From Microbotryum silenes-acaulis (taxonomy: Eukaryota; Basidiomycota; Microbotryomycetes; Microbotryales; Microbotryaceae), in contig QPFY01000001.1 of the NCBI GenBank assembly GCA_003665825.1, positions 1,605,001 through 1,669,000 of the forward strand: a DNA stretch of 64,000 nucleotides, in the 5' to 3' direction. The notes under the pieces were generated by a model. That model ran no database searches, was not told the DNA's origin, and saw only the letters and a program-made list of their open reading frames with translations. The translations under genes were made by a program, and so were the position numbers. Each line of letters begins with the position of its first letter. Position 1 is the stretch's first letter. Shown here piece by piece: positions 36,201 to 46,901 of this stretch.

Positions 36201-37389
36201 CCTCGTCGATGCGCTGGCTAAACACCGCTCATCCAGCCCTCTGCTCGTCTTGGTCGTGCTTCCTCTGCTCGGCATTGTTCGGTCCACCTCGGCGCTCGAA
36301 ATGGAGTTGCAAACCAAGGCGGGTAGAACACTGCGATCGATCGTCCAGAACAAGCGCGAAGTCGTCCCTCTTGCAACACCTGATGCTGCCCTCGAAGCTC
36401 TCGAGGAGCTCCACCAGATCGCCGCGGGAGTCGATTACGCCGAGCTTGCTGCCCTGTGCAGTCAGACAGCGATCTATCTCGTCAGATCCGCCCTTGCTTC
36501 GGCTGGTTCGGATGCTTCGACCGCCTCGACGATCGCAAAGTTGTACAGCGACCGCTTCTCGGACTACTTGGTCAAGAAGAACAGCAAGACGAGGGTGCAG
36601 CCGACGCTGACGATCGATTTTTGCAAACGCTCGCCCGTGTGCGCGTGGCCCTTGTTCGATGCCGTCTTGGACTTGTCTCAGGGTGAACAGATCGTCAACG
36701 CTTATCGAAGGATGCAGGCCTTCGAGGTCCTGCACACACTCGTCACCTCCTACGTTGCCCAGTTCTCTAAAACTCCCGAAACGACACGACCTCTGCTCAG
36801 CAAATCCTTGCCCAGATATCAACAAGCACTCCTCTCCGTCTTCACATCAGCTGCCGATCCAGAAAAGCCCAGTGCATCGTTCGACGCTTCAAGGCTCAAA
36901 GACCTCGTCAAGTTCGCTCTTGCCGGTGTTCGACTGACCAAGAACCTTGACGCGACACAAGTCAATGACGTCTGGCAGGTGGAGAATTGGATCCAGGCTG
37001 GGGAAGCACTCAAGAGCAGCGATCGATTCAAGTCTGCAGCTGGAGTTCATAATTCGCTCAAGCAGTTGATTGCGATGATTGGGGTTGGGAGTAAGGCGGG
37101 GAAGAAGGATCAGGGGGATGCTGTGGGGAAGAAACGGAAAGCGGGGACCGACCTGCCGGCACCTTCGACGAACGCCGAGGGGAAGCAATTGAAGAAGACC
37201 AAAACGACGTCGACGGTAGTGCACGGGGCACCGGTCGTCGAAGAGGTAGCGGCGGAGCTTGAGGTTGAGGTCGAAGACGATGAGGAGATCGAACGTGCTG
37301 CGGCTGCTTTGTCCGGCGGCGCGGCTTCAGAAAAGGGGTCCAAGGGGAAGAAGAGCAAGAAGGACAAGAAGCGGAAAGCATCGGAGTGA
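33293..37389 (+). CDS. POL5: POL5/MYBBP1A-family nucleolar protein (DNA polymerase phi)
   Basis: Large HEAT-like nucleolar protein needed for rRNA synthesis and pre-60S assembly in yeast; despite the name it is not an active polymerase in that role. Exons: 33293-34036, 34119-34437, 34508-37389 (1314 residues). The N-terminus carries the family block YAIKRLVAGLGSTNEASRQG (about 80-99), then ALTELISRLP, ARLLGIHAVVRSG, MREPAWWVVLEAIRALI and EKIAIVLTLQ, and WSTVLAPTF after intron 1. The centre has two long Asp/Glu tracts (near residues 760-880), and the C-terminus is Lys-rich (KGSKGKKSKKDKKRK), a typical nucleolar signal. The intron 1 acceptor was set at 34118 because only this keeps phase 0. The stop is 109 bp from that of the convergent neighbour. 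Confidence 0.93.
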
Positions 37390-37498
37390 TTGAGTATAGC
37401 TGCAGCTGTTCATGTACTACAAGTTATTATCATACATCAAATATCGACCTCGAGAGATAACAAAGGCAATACGACAACTAGTTGTCTCCCTCAGGCCG

Positions 37499-39010
37499 TC
37501 AGCGAGTCGCTCTGCCTTTGCCTTTGCTCTTGGTTTTGGCCGAAGTAACGCTCGGTACGCCTGCATTTGATGCTTTACTTGGGGTTGACAGCTTCTTGAT
37601 GAGTTTGCTGGATTCCTGGTCAAAATTCTTGGACGAGACGGCGATTCCGGCTTGCGCTTGATTACCTATTAGGAGGCAAAAATTGTCCGTATGATCAGGT
37701 TTTTTGTGCAACCGCGGAGGAAATCGAGGACTTACGTGACGAGAGGCTGTTTCTTTCGTAGAATTTGTGACCCTCAATGCTTCTCCTTTGGACCTCATAC
37801 AGTTGGTTGATGAGGTCTTGAGCTTGAGTCTGAAAATGACGAGGGAATTTTCAGCTTAATCGAGCCTTGATAGTGCCGGCGACAGTAGCCCACTACGGAC
37901 GGACCACGATCGCTTCAGCGGCATTGATGACAAAGTGATCTCTCTCCTGAATCAAAGCGTCGTCTAGCTTGCTTCGGTGCTCCATAGCGCCTTCGATCTG
38001 CGTCCTGTATCATATTGTTCGATTGAGTAAGCCTGGCTGAGGGAGGAATAGGGGCGCCTCGACGAACCGGAGTTCTTTCCCAACTTCTTCCCCGAGGTCT
38101 CTTTTGAGCAGGGTCTTCATGTCATTAACAACGTGAGAGTATTGGGCAGTCGCCAGCTCGAGGTTGTCTTGGTAGGTTTTGATCATTGGACCTGTGCATC
38201 ATTGTAGGCGGAGTTAGATTCGCACATCCCACCCGGGTGAAAAAATTAGCAAATCACCTCGTTCGAGAGCTCGGATTTTGCGCTTGACCTCTTCTTCATA
38301 CACATTGTTGGTACTGAGTTAGTAAGAGAGTGCGTTAGGTGTGCGTTCCCACCTCGAATCACTCTACTTGGGGTCCTGCTTACGGAGTCTCGAGCAATCC
38401 GACGCCACTGTCGTCCTGCGCTCGGCCCATCTGCACGTCATACATCTCTTCGTCTTCATCCTTTTCTTCATCCGAAGTCGTTTCGAAACCATCATCGTCC
38501 TCATCCTCTGAAAAGTCCATCTCGTTCTGATCGTCTTCCTCGTCATCAACGTCGAGCGATTCAGCGCCCCACTTTGGACGACGATGAGAACTTTCGTTGA
38601 CCAAGTTGGGTCGAACACGAAGACGAGGATCGGACAAGGTAGCATGAACTGAACGGAGTGGACCATGTTTGGGCTTGGATATGACGGGCGTCTTGAACGT
38701 ACTCCCACCCGGAGGTGCGAGGCTGACTTTCTTCTTGATCGTCGAGGTCGTAAGCTGAGCGCCACCAGCGCCGGCGACGGTCGCACTGGCGGCCGAGGTC
38801 GTGGTCCCCTGGGCTGGCTTGGCACCGTACGCATGGCCAAAGAGGGGTGGCCTAGCAGGGATGGGATCGGGGTCGTCGGGCGCTGCCAAAATTGCACAAA
38901 TGCACTTGAGTGCAGCTTTGAAAGGCTGGTGCCGACAGTGCGAACTGACCTTTGCTAGTGCTCGCCGTGGCGCTGATCGCCGCTTGAGCTGGCTGATGAC
39001 GACGACTCAT
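37499..39010 (-). CDS. Unidentified acidic coiled-coil protein
   Basis: I do not recognise the family. Minus-strand exons: 39010-38950, 38882-38384, 38313-38258, 38191-38068, 38004-37905, 37829-37736, 37665-37499 (366 residues, all phases consistent). Layout: a disordered Pro/Ser/Thr-rich N-terminal third (PDDPDPIPARPPLFGHAYG), a strongly acidic block (VDDEEDDQNEMDFSEDEDDD, about residues 135-180), a helical region with heptad-like spacing (YEEEVKRKIRALERGPMIKT, ATAQYSHVVNDMKTLLKRD, EHRSKLDDALIQERD) and a basic carboxy tail ending KTKSKGKGRATR. This pattern suits a nuclear scaffold or kinetochore/chromatin protein, but that is a guess. Confidence 0.75.
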
Positions 39011-40626
39011 GGTGCCGATCTGGATCTGATGGTGCGTGACCATACTCGACGATGGACGAGATGATGACTTAGTTGATGAATTCCCTTGATGGACGATGGC
39101 AGTGGGCGACGTGAGAGGATGAGTCGCAGTGGGTCACCCCCTGACAGAGGGTTGGCGCGTTCCAAAGTCAAAAAAACACACGCGCGCTCGTGATGGGGGC
39201 CCTGTCTGCCGAGTCAGGCTGGATCGGTCAATCAGGGGTCCGGGCGGAAACTGGATAAGCTGCCCAGGGGTGCTCTACGTCTCAGCGCTAGAATTTTGAC
39301 TACAACAGGGGTTAGACTACACTTCCCGTCTGTCCACTTTGCATGTTTACATCTCGCGATGCTCCGACTCTCGGCTGACACCGGGGCCACTAGACTCGGC
39401 CCTCGACTCGGAGACCTTTTCGACTCCGAGTCGGAGATCTAGCGAGAATCCAAAGCTTCAATGATACATATCCAGCACCCACCTCTACAACTACCGAAAT
39501 TTGCAAGAACACTTATGAAAAGGATCTATGTCCATCACGCTGCATACTGACTCCTGCAAGCCATCTCCAAGCGTCGCTTCATCGGGAAAAGCTCCAAAGT
39601 CCACTGCGTGTCGCGCAAGCTCGTGGTATTTCTCCATGTACAGCGTCTTGAACGCTTCGCGTTTGGGTCGCGGGCCTGAGACGCGTCGTCAGACTGTGAC
39701 GGATTCCAGCCCACTGAGGATTGACGGCAGTTTGTCGATAGGGCAAGTCGCGACCATGCTCGACGGGGTTTGAAATTTGAGCCCATCAGGCTTCCATTTT
39801 TCAACGGCACGCACAGTGACCGCATACCTCAGGCTCTCATGGTACTTGCACATGACGGAAGCGCCACCGATCCCTGTAAAGATTTGGTGCTGTGGATCTG
39901 CAGGTAGTCCCTCACCGCTCAAGGTGAGCCTGGTCTCGAAGATTCTCAGCTTCGGACTCACGACTCGGACTAGACGTTTAAGTTTGAGCTCGACTGGACC
40001 GTGTTTTCCCAAACGACGAAATTGCTGCAATGACTACTTTCCAGGGTCATCTGCAGTGGGTACAGCCTGAGACAATACAGTCTTCGTGTTGATGAGTCGA
40101 TGCATATCATATCGCGGCGGAGGAGGTCAGCAAAGGATCTAGCTCAATCAGGGTTTGGTAACGTGACGGCGGCTGATTGATCGCTCCCTATACGGAGGTG
40201 TGGGCGCGGCAGCCTGGCTAGAATTGAAGCATGGCAAATAGCACGAGAGTATAAATTTCAGCTAGTCTACAAAGAAGTCAGGGCGTCGTCGCCTTTTCGG
40301 CTGCTCAGCTCACTCACTGCAGCAGCTATGCGCGACTCGCCGACTCTCAATAGTAAGGGCCTGAGCAGACCAGATCACGTGAATGTGTCTAGGATTCGCG
40401 AGCCTACCGAACTTTCTCCTGTCATGGCTCAGCAAAACAAAGAAAATCAATTGAGGGGGAAATTTTAATTGAGGGGACTTTAATACACGAAAGGATTCAT
40501 CCGCTAGTCGCGGGTAATAATTCCAATTTCCCCGATTCGGGCGAGGCACGTGACTTTACCCTCTCTCTTCGACGTCTCTCGGTCGGTTGTCGTGGCGGTC
40601 GTACGTCGTACCCGCGTGGTGGAGAG
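39011..40626. other. Intergenic region upstream of MSH3, includes degenerate minus-strand coding block
   Basis: 1.6 kb. Apart from the degenerate block at 39491-40030 listed separately, no gene is recognised. The 300 bp before MSH3 contain AT-rich stretches and presumably its promoter. Confidence 0.4.
39491..40030 (-). pseudogene. Possible degenerate or lineage-specific gene fragment
   Basis: Minus-strand open frame 40030-39689 encodes about 113 protein-like residues (VSPKLRIFETRLTLSGEG, GGASVMCKYHESLRYAVTV, EKWKPDGLKFQTPSSM) but has no ATG; a CAG directly upstream could be an acceptor. It is followed in another frame by a second protein-like stretch to a stop at 39491 (PKREAFKTLYMEKYHELARH, VDFGAFPDEATL). 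No GT-AG intron of reasonable length joins the two in phase, which suggests a frameshifted relic or an unrecognised exon pattern. The product is not recognised. Confidence 0.35.
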
Positions 40627-43600
40627 ATGGTCAAGCCAGCCAAGGACGATCAGAGCCAGACCAGTATATCTGCCTTCTTCCGTCCACGAGCACTTCCTCC
40701 CTCGACTTCCTCAAATGCACGTGGTATCGCTGCGAACTCGTCGTCGTCATCTGCGATTCGCGGCGCTCGGACAAGTGACGGCATCGATGGAGAACTGATC
40801 CTGCTCGACTCGAGTGACGATGACGACGACGTATCGGACGCGTCAAGGGTGCCTCCACGTCCTTTGAAACGCGTCAAGCTGGGATCAACAGTGCAGGGCC
40901 CCTTGTCGTCATCGGGAGCGTTCGCGACGAGTAGTTCAGCTGCTGCTTCGTCGTCATCGGCTAACACCATGGAGCGTCGCGAGGTCGATATTTCTCGAAA
41001 GGTTTCGAGATGGCAGTACAAGCCACCAACTCCGTCTTCAGTCTCCAAAACACTGCAGAATGATGACGCCCATAAGCCCTCGAGCTCGAGCTCGACCGCA
41101 GCAGTACTAGGAGCTGGGGGAGGTAGTACAAGTAATGGCAAGCAGCGCAATGGAGCGTTCAGCTCCACCATGGCCACGAACAGATTGCAGAGCATCAACC
41201 TGCTCAAGAAGAAGAACGCCTTCCTGCAAGATCAGGACCCCCTGGCAGCGGCGGCATTCGAATCGAATGGTCACGGCGCGTCGAGTCGCCACCACTCGTC
41301 AACGAGAAGTCAATCTCCGCTCTTGCCGTTCGCAGACGGCGACCATGATGACGATGTAGACGATGGCGCTGGCACGTCGAGAACCAAAAACAAGGGCAAA
41401 GTAGTGGCAAAAGCTCAAGGTGATGATGATGATGATGAGATGGATGATGGTGATGATGATGATGATGATGGTGATGCAGTACGCCACTCGAGGTTCAGCA
41501 AATTCGCTGCCCAAGGGATGATGGCGATGACCAAATCGGCGAAAGCGAGCGGTATCAAGTATACTCCACTGTGAGCCTCAGATTGTGATGGAATGAACTC
41601 ACTGCCTCGTTGACTCAAGCTCTAACTTGATCACAGGGAGCAACAAGTTATTGCGCTGCGCAAAGCTCACCCGGGGGTCTTGCTCGTCATCGAAGTCAGT
41701 CACCGGAACGGAGCTGAATTTGCATTGTCAACGAGGCTGACGCATCTGCTCACTCCAAAGGTCGGCTACAAGTTCCGTTTCTTCGAGGAAGATGCTGTCA
41801 CGGCTTCTCGCATCCTAGGCATCGCTCACTTTCCGATCAAGGTCAGTGTCTCGGGACCGGAGTGGTCGTACCGAACCAGCAGCTGAAGGCGATGCATTCA
41901 CCTCGATTCAGAACATGATGTCGGCCTCTATCCCGACACACCGACTCGACGTGCACATCAAGCGATTGATCAATGCTGGTCAGAAAGTCGGTGTCGTACG
42001 GCAGAAGGAAACCGCCGCTTTGAAGAAAGCCGACGCTTCCACCCGCCAGGGACCTTTCGTGCGCGCGCTCGATGGTCTCTACACGAGCGCGACTTACATC
42101 GATCCGTTGTCGGTCGAACCTCTGGATGCGAGCTCCGGCAACGCAGCAACGATTGTGTGCCTGGTTGAGGAGGCAAGAGGCAGGGATGAGAAAGTAGCGA
42201 TTGGAATGGTTGCGGTCAAGCCTTCGACCGGGGAAGTGATTTACGATGGTGAGTACCACTCGAGGTTCATTCAAGCGTATTCCAGCAATATTGGATGTTG
42301 ATAGAGTATGGCTTGCAGAATTTGTTGATGGCCTAATGCGCTCGGAGCTGGAGACGAGGCTCCTGCACCTTCAACCGAGTGAAGTCGTTCTGCAGCCGCA
42401 GCTGAGCAAGCAGACCCAATCGATAATCAACTACCTCGTGCGACAACAAAGGTCAGTCAGCCGGAGTGGTTTCTCCCAAGTATATGGTCGTACTGATTCA
42501 AAAAACGACGTGGTGCAGCTCCGGAGCTTCGGACTCGACCTGTCGTATCGACCGCATGAACAAGAAGCTCACGATAGAGGCGGCGAGGAAGTTCATCACC
42601 AATTTTTACATCCGCTCAAAGGCAACTGGCGCATCGAGGAAAGGAAAAGAGAAGGAATTTACGCGGGAGCTTGTCATTGGCTCCGATTTGGAAGACGAGG
42701 CCGAGGCTGCGCCCAGCGTCGGTATGGACGGCGCCTGTCCGAGCCAAGTCCTCGACCTTCCCGACCTGGTCCTCGTCGCTCTCGCAGCACTCATCTCGCA
42801 TCTATCTGCTTTCGACCTTTCGACGATCTTCTTCCACGAATCATCATTCGAGCATTTCTCCTCTCGCTCGACGATGAACCTTAATGGCAACACATTGCAA
42901 AACCTCGAGCTACTGCAGAACAACACGGACTTCACCCTCCACGGCTCGCTGCTCTCGGTTCTCGACCATTGCCACTCGGCGTTCGGACGCCGACGCCTTC
43001 GCAACTGGATCTGCCATCCACTTATCACGGAGGCACGAGTATTGGAGCGCCAGGATGCCGTGGTCGAGATCATTTCGTCGAGTTCGAACTTGACGATATC
43101 TAAGCTACGCGGCGTATTCAAAGGTCTGCTGGATCTCGAGCGCGGGCTGGTTCGGATCCATTTCGGCCGGGCGAGCACGCAAGAGCTACTGCGTGTTCTG
43201 CAAGCGTTCTCGAGGGTCGCGAATGTATTCGAGGCGATTGATGAGGAAGACGAGAGGGACGGGGCACCGACACCGCAGTCGACGGTCAAAAGTGCGCTGT
43301 TGAAGCAGATCGTGGCGAGCCTTCCCAAGATCAAGAAGGACGTTGATGGGTTCCTGTACGTTTTTGGGAGGTTTTTTGATATTCTATGACGGGCCACCTT
43401 GGCTTACGTTCTCATAAACCAACACAGATCACGCATCAAGAGTGAACAGGCTAAGGCGGGGAAGAAGGCGGAATTGTTCCACAATCCGCCCGAGGACCTG
43501 CGCAAAGTCCGTGACTGCCTCGACGCGGTTGACATTGAAATGGGGGTTCTGCTCAAGGAAGCCCGCAAGATCCTCAAAAAGCCAACGATCGAGTTTCGCC

Positions 43601-44763
43601 GCGTGGCCGAGGAGGAGTTCCTGTTGGAGATCGGAATCGCCGAGTCCAAAAAGATTGTACCTGGTGACTGGATCAAGATAAATTCGACGAAGCAGTACTA
43701 CCGCTTCCGCAGCCCCCAGATCCAGGCCAAGATGGACGAGGTAAACCAGAACCGTGAACGGCTGGAAGCTGCGGCCGATGCGGCGTTCAAAGCTCTGCTG
43801 CAGGAGATTACTTCGACAAGCTACGATGCGTTCAGGGCCGCTCTTTCGAACCTCGCGACCGCTGATTGTCTCTTCTCGTTTGCTGTGACGGCGATCGCAC
43901 CGGGGTATGTCCGCCCTACCATCGTCCGCGAACCGGGGTTCATCAAGATTGTCGATGGTCGGCACCCAGTTCATGAGGTTCTCTCGTCCCAGCCCTACGT
44001 CCCCAGTTCGATCCAGCTCGGAGGTACCGCGACGAAGCAGATGATCTTGACGGGTATCAACGCGGGTGGAAAATCTTCGTTCTCGCGTTCCGTGGCTCTG
44101 ATCGCGCTAATGGCGCAGATCGGAAGCTACGTTCCTGCCGAGGAATGCACGACCAGCTTGTTCGACGGCATCTTCACGCGCATGGGAGCGGCCGACGAGA
44201 TTGGTCGTGGTCGTTCAACGTTCATGGTAGAGTTGAGCGAGACGTCCGAGATCCTCAAGCTTGCGACGCGTCGCTCTCTGGTCATTTTGGACGAACTTGG
44301 TCGAGGTACGAGTACGAACGATGGTCAAGCTATCGCTGCGGCCGTGTTGGAACACATCACGACGACCTCCCAAGCCCGAACCATCTTTATCACCCACTAC
44401 CCCTCCTTGGCTCAGCTCGTAAAAAAGTACCCCGAGGTCATCTCGGTGCATCATATGAAGTGCTTGGAAAAGAAGAGGGACGACGGTTTCACGGACGTGA
44501 CGTTCTTGTACCAAGTTGGACCGGGATTGGCGTCGAGGTCGCACGGGCTGAATGTCGCTAGATTGGCCGAATTGCCGGATTCGGTATTGAGCAAGGCGCT
44601 GGAGAAGAGTCAGGAATTGGAGAGGATCACACAGGAGAGGGTCGCTTCGAAGAGGGCGGAACGCTTGGCTTGGATTTTACGTACGCTTGAAGGAGGGGAG
44701 ATAGCCTCAGGCGAGGAGGAGAAAGGTGCTCTGCTTGAGGCTTGTGCAAATGCTTTGCTCTAG
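40627..44763 (+). CDS. MSH3: DNA mismatch-repair protein Msh3
   Basis: MutS homologue that with Msh2 forms MutS-beta, binding insertion/deletion loops. Exons: 40627-41570, 41637-41694, 41761-41841, 41912-42248, 42319-42451, 42519-43355, 43428-44763 (1241 residues). The N-terminus has a PCNA-binding box QTSISAFF (residues 11-18), then about 280 low-complexity residues including a GAT-repeat Asp tract. The mismatch-binding domain carries [20 protein letters not shown] (YKFRFF is the Msh3 signature) and [13 protein letters not shown]. Lever/clamp: [32 protein letters not shown]. ATPase: Walker [10 protein letters not shown] (1006-1014; most MutS proteins have GPNMGGKS), Walker [14 protein letters not shown] and the helix-turn-helix region near the C-terminus. 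The stop is only 62 bp from that of convergent COQ2. Confidence 0.96.
41419..41477 (+). repeat. GAT trinucleotide microsatellite inside MSH3 exon 1
   Basis: Interrupted (GAT)n tract encoding mostly Asp with a few Glu, Met and Gly, in the disordered N-terminal part of Msh3. It stays in frame for any change by whole units. Confidence 0.85.
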
Positions 44764-44825
44764 AACAACATGATTTGCATTCGCATGATAATAGGAGAAT
44801 GTCAGCCCCAACGTACTACGCACAC

Positions 44826-46200
44826 TTACAGAGCCGAAGCCAATGTTGGATCAATATCGAGCATCATGGCCGTATAATCGAGCATCATCCCACTCCACAC
44901 GATCGCCCCCAGATTGCGATTACTAGCGAACGTCTCCCAACAACTCTGCCTCGAATCCAACTCGACCTTTCTAATTTGATTGAAGAGATGCCATGTCGCT
45001 CCTCCCACACTCAATGTCCAAAAGCCAAGTCCTTGTCCATTCATCCATCCCGAGGTGGCTAAAAATCCCACGAAAACGGTCGAAAACCCCGTCAAGATGG
45101 GTTTAGTCTGTTGACCAAACAACAAAGCCGTCGATTTGACTCCCGCATCGACATCATCGAGTTTATCCTGATGGGCGTAGATGGTGTCATAGGCGATCGT
45201 CCAGGCGACTGAACCGACGTAAAGGGGGAGGGCGACGGGGAGGTCGATGTGGTTAAGGATTGCGGAGGATCCGAGGAGAGCACCCCAATTGAATGCGAGT
45301 CCGAGGACGAATTGTGGCCAGTAGGTGATGCGCTTCATGAGGGGGTAGAGGACGACGAGCGAGAGGGACGAGGCTCCGAGGGCGATGCTGTGTCCAAAAG
45401 AGGGGTTTTCAGCTCGGTGAGGCTTCACTGAGGCTCGGGGGATGATGTCAATTCAGGACGCACCTGTACCAGTTAAGTTGGGTCAGAATACTCAGCCCGA
45501 CCGAGAGTTGTAGTCCCAAGAAGGAAAATGCATGAAACGGACGAATTTCTCCCGAAGCTAGTGGACGAAATTTGGTTCGTTCTGTTGTGCAGTGGGGCGG
45601 CAGGTTAGGCAAAAGGCCGAAAAGGTCCTTCGGCACGGGAGCGAGAAGGAAATGTACTGACCGACTTTCTGATCGATATCATGATCCCATAGATCATTGA
45701 TCGTACATCCTGCACCGCGCATAACCAAAGCTCCGGTGCCGAAGAGGGCCAAGTTCCAAGCCAAAGATAGGGGTGGTAATGCCGACGAATAGGCGGCCAT
45801 GGTCAAGCTCCAAGCTGTGATAAGCAGATCAGGCCGGATGAGTACACATGTGATGGCTTGAGTCGGGACTTGACCTACCACACGGCCAGTATAACAGCCA
45901 GGTGCCAATCGGTTTGTCCATCCTCGCCAGCGAAACGTAGGGATGGGTCCATCGTAGAGCTTTTGGTAATGTGTTCGCCCAAGGGGGTAGAGGATATTGT
46001 GGAGCTATCGTTATGGGGGCCGGCTCATCGATCGGTGTAGTAGGTGTGACTTTGGTCTGGTATGCTCGCAGGCGGATCGTGTTGAGAGATGGCAGCGATC
46101 GATGAAGACCGTAGCGAGGTATTGAGCGCAAGGTGCTGGCGTTGAGGATGTGTCGCGCGGTCATCATCTGCAGTGACCGAGGTAGTAGTGTGTGCGACAT
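44826..46200 (-). CDS. COQ2: 4-hydroxybenzoate polyprenyltransferase Coq2 (mitochondrial)
   Basis: UbiA-family integral membrane enzyme of the mitochondrial inner membrane; attaches the polyprenyl chain to 4-hydroxybenzoate in ubiquinone synthesis. Minus-strand exons: 46200-45879, 45814-45662, 45581-45464, 45387-44826 (384 residues). The basic, Ser/Arg-rich N-terminus looks like a mitochondrial presequence. Both prenyl-diphosphate-binding Asp motifs are present: NDLWDHDID after GAGCTI, and the second [13 protein letters not shown]. Also typical: [31 protein letters not shown] and several hydrophobic segments ([39 protein letters not shown]). It is divergent from FBP1 across about 700 bp. Confidence 0.96.
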
Positions 46201-46901
46201 GTTGCGGAAGGTGGGCGGTGGACGGTGAGGAGCTCAAGCCTGACTCCTCCGTTGCTCCTTTTGTGCCGATCCCAATATTTCGGCCGATTTGTCGGCCTCG
46301 ACTCTAAACAGTGGAACGGGAAATGCTTTCTTCCTGTGAGATCTCACTTTCAGCCCACTTTCGGGAAATTATTGCACAATCATCGGTTGCACTGCAGCGG
46401 ATGCTGGTAGCCCCGGTATCCCGCGCCAGACAGTGCAGCTGAGATGGTCCCCAGGAGGTCCGAGCTCGCCGAGCCAGAAGTTCGGGAATTCCCATCTTGC
46501 CGTACACGCCAGGCATCGCAATTTCGTATAGCTAGTGACACGGATGATGAACGCACTCATCTTGGTCATTATTGAAACTGTACCCCCATTGAAGGCTGTA
46601 AGCCTCCAGTCGTTATCGCGACTAAGAGGAGGTTCACTGTACAGCGAGTTGTCAACGGAGCCCCGGTCCGTCCCGCGATTCTCGGACAAGTCGGGTCGTG
46701 CTCGGGATTCACTCGGCTGGGGCCTGCTGGGCATGCTGGGGCCAAGCTGCCGGCTAGCGCATGGTGGGGTCGGAGGCTCCGTCTTCCCCTCTTCCCTCCC
46801 CACATCCTTTCATCGCACTTTCATCCCTCTTCAAGCTTTCCAGCTCGAACTAAATAGCCACCACGTCGACCGCTCAGCAACCTCCCGCCAAGCGTACCAG
46901 G
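46201..46901. promoter_or_regulatory. Divergent COQ2/FBP1 promoter with CreA/Mig1-like sites
   Basis: 701 bp between the two start codons. SYGGRG-type motifs, the consensus of carbon-catabolite repressor CreA/Mig1-like zinc-finger proteins, occur at 46411-46416 and 46661-46666 (CCCCGG) and at 46717-46722 and 46736-46741 (CTGGGG). The last two lie about 160-190 bp before the FBP1 ATG. FBP1 genes are classically glucose-repressed, so this is plausible, but the motif is short and frequent in GC-rich DNA. Confidence 0.4.
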
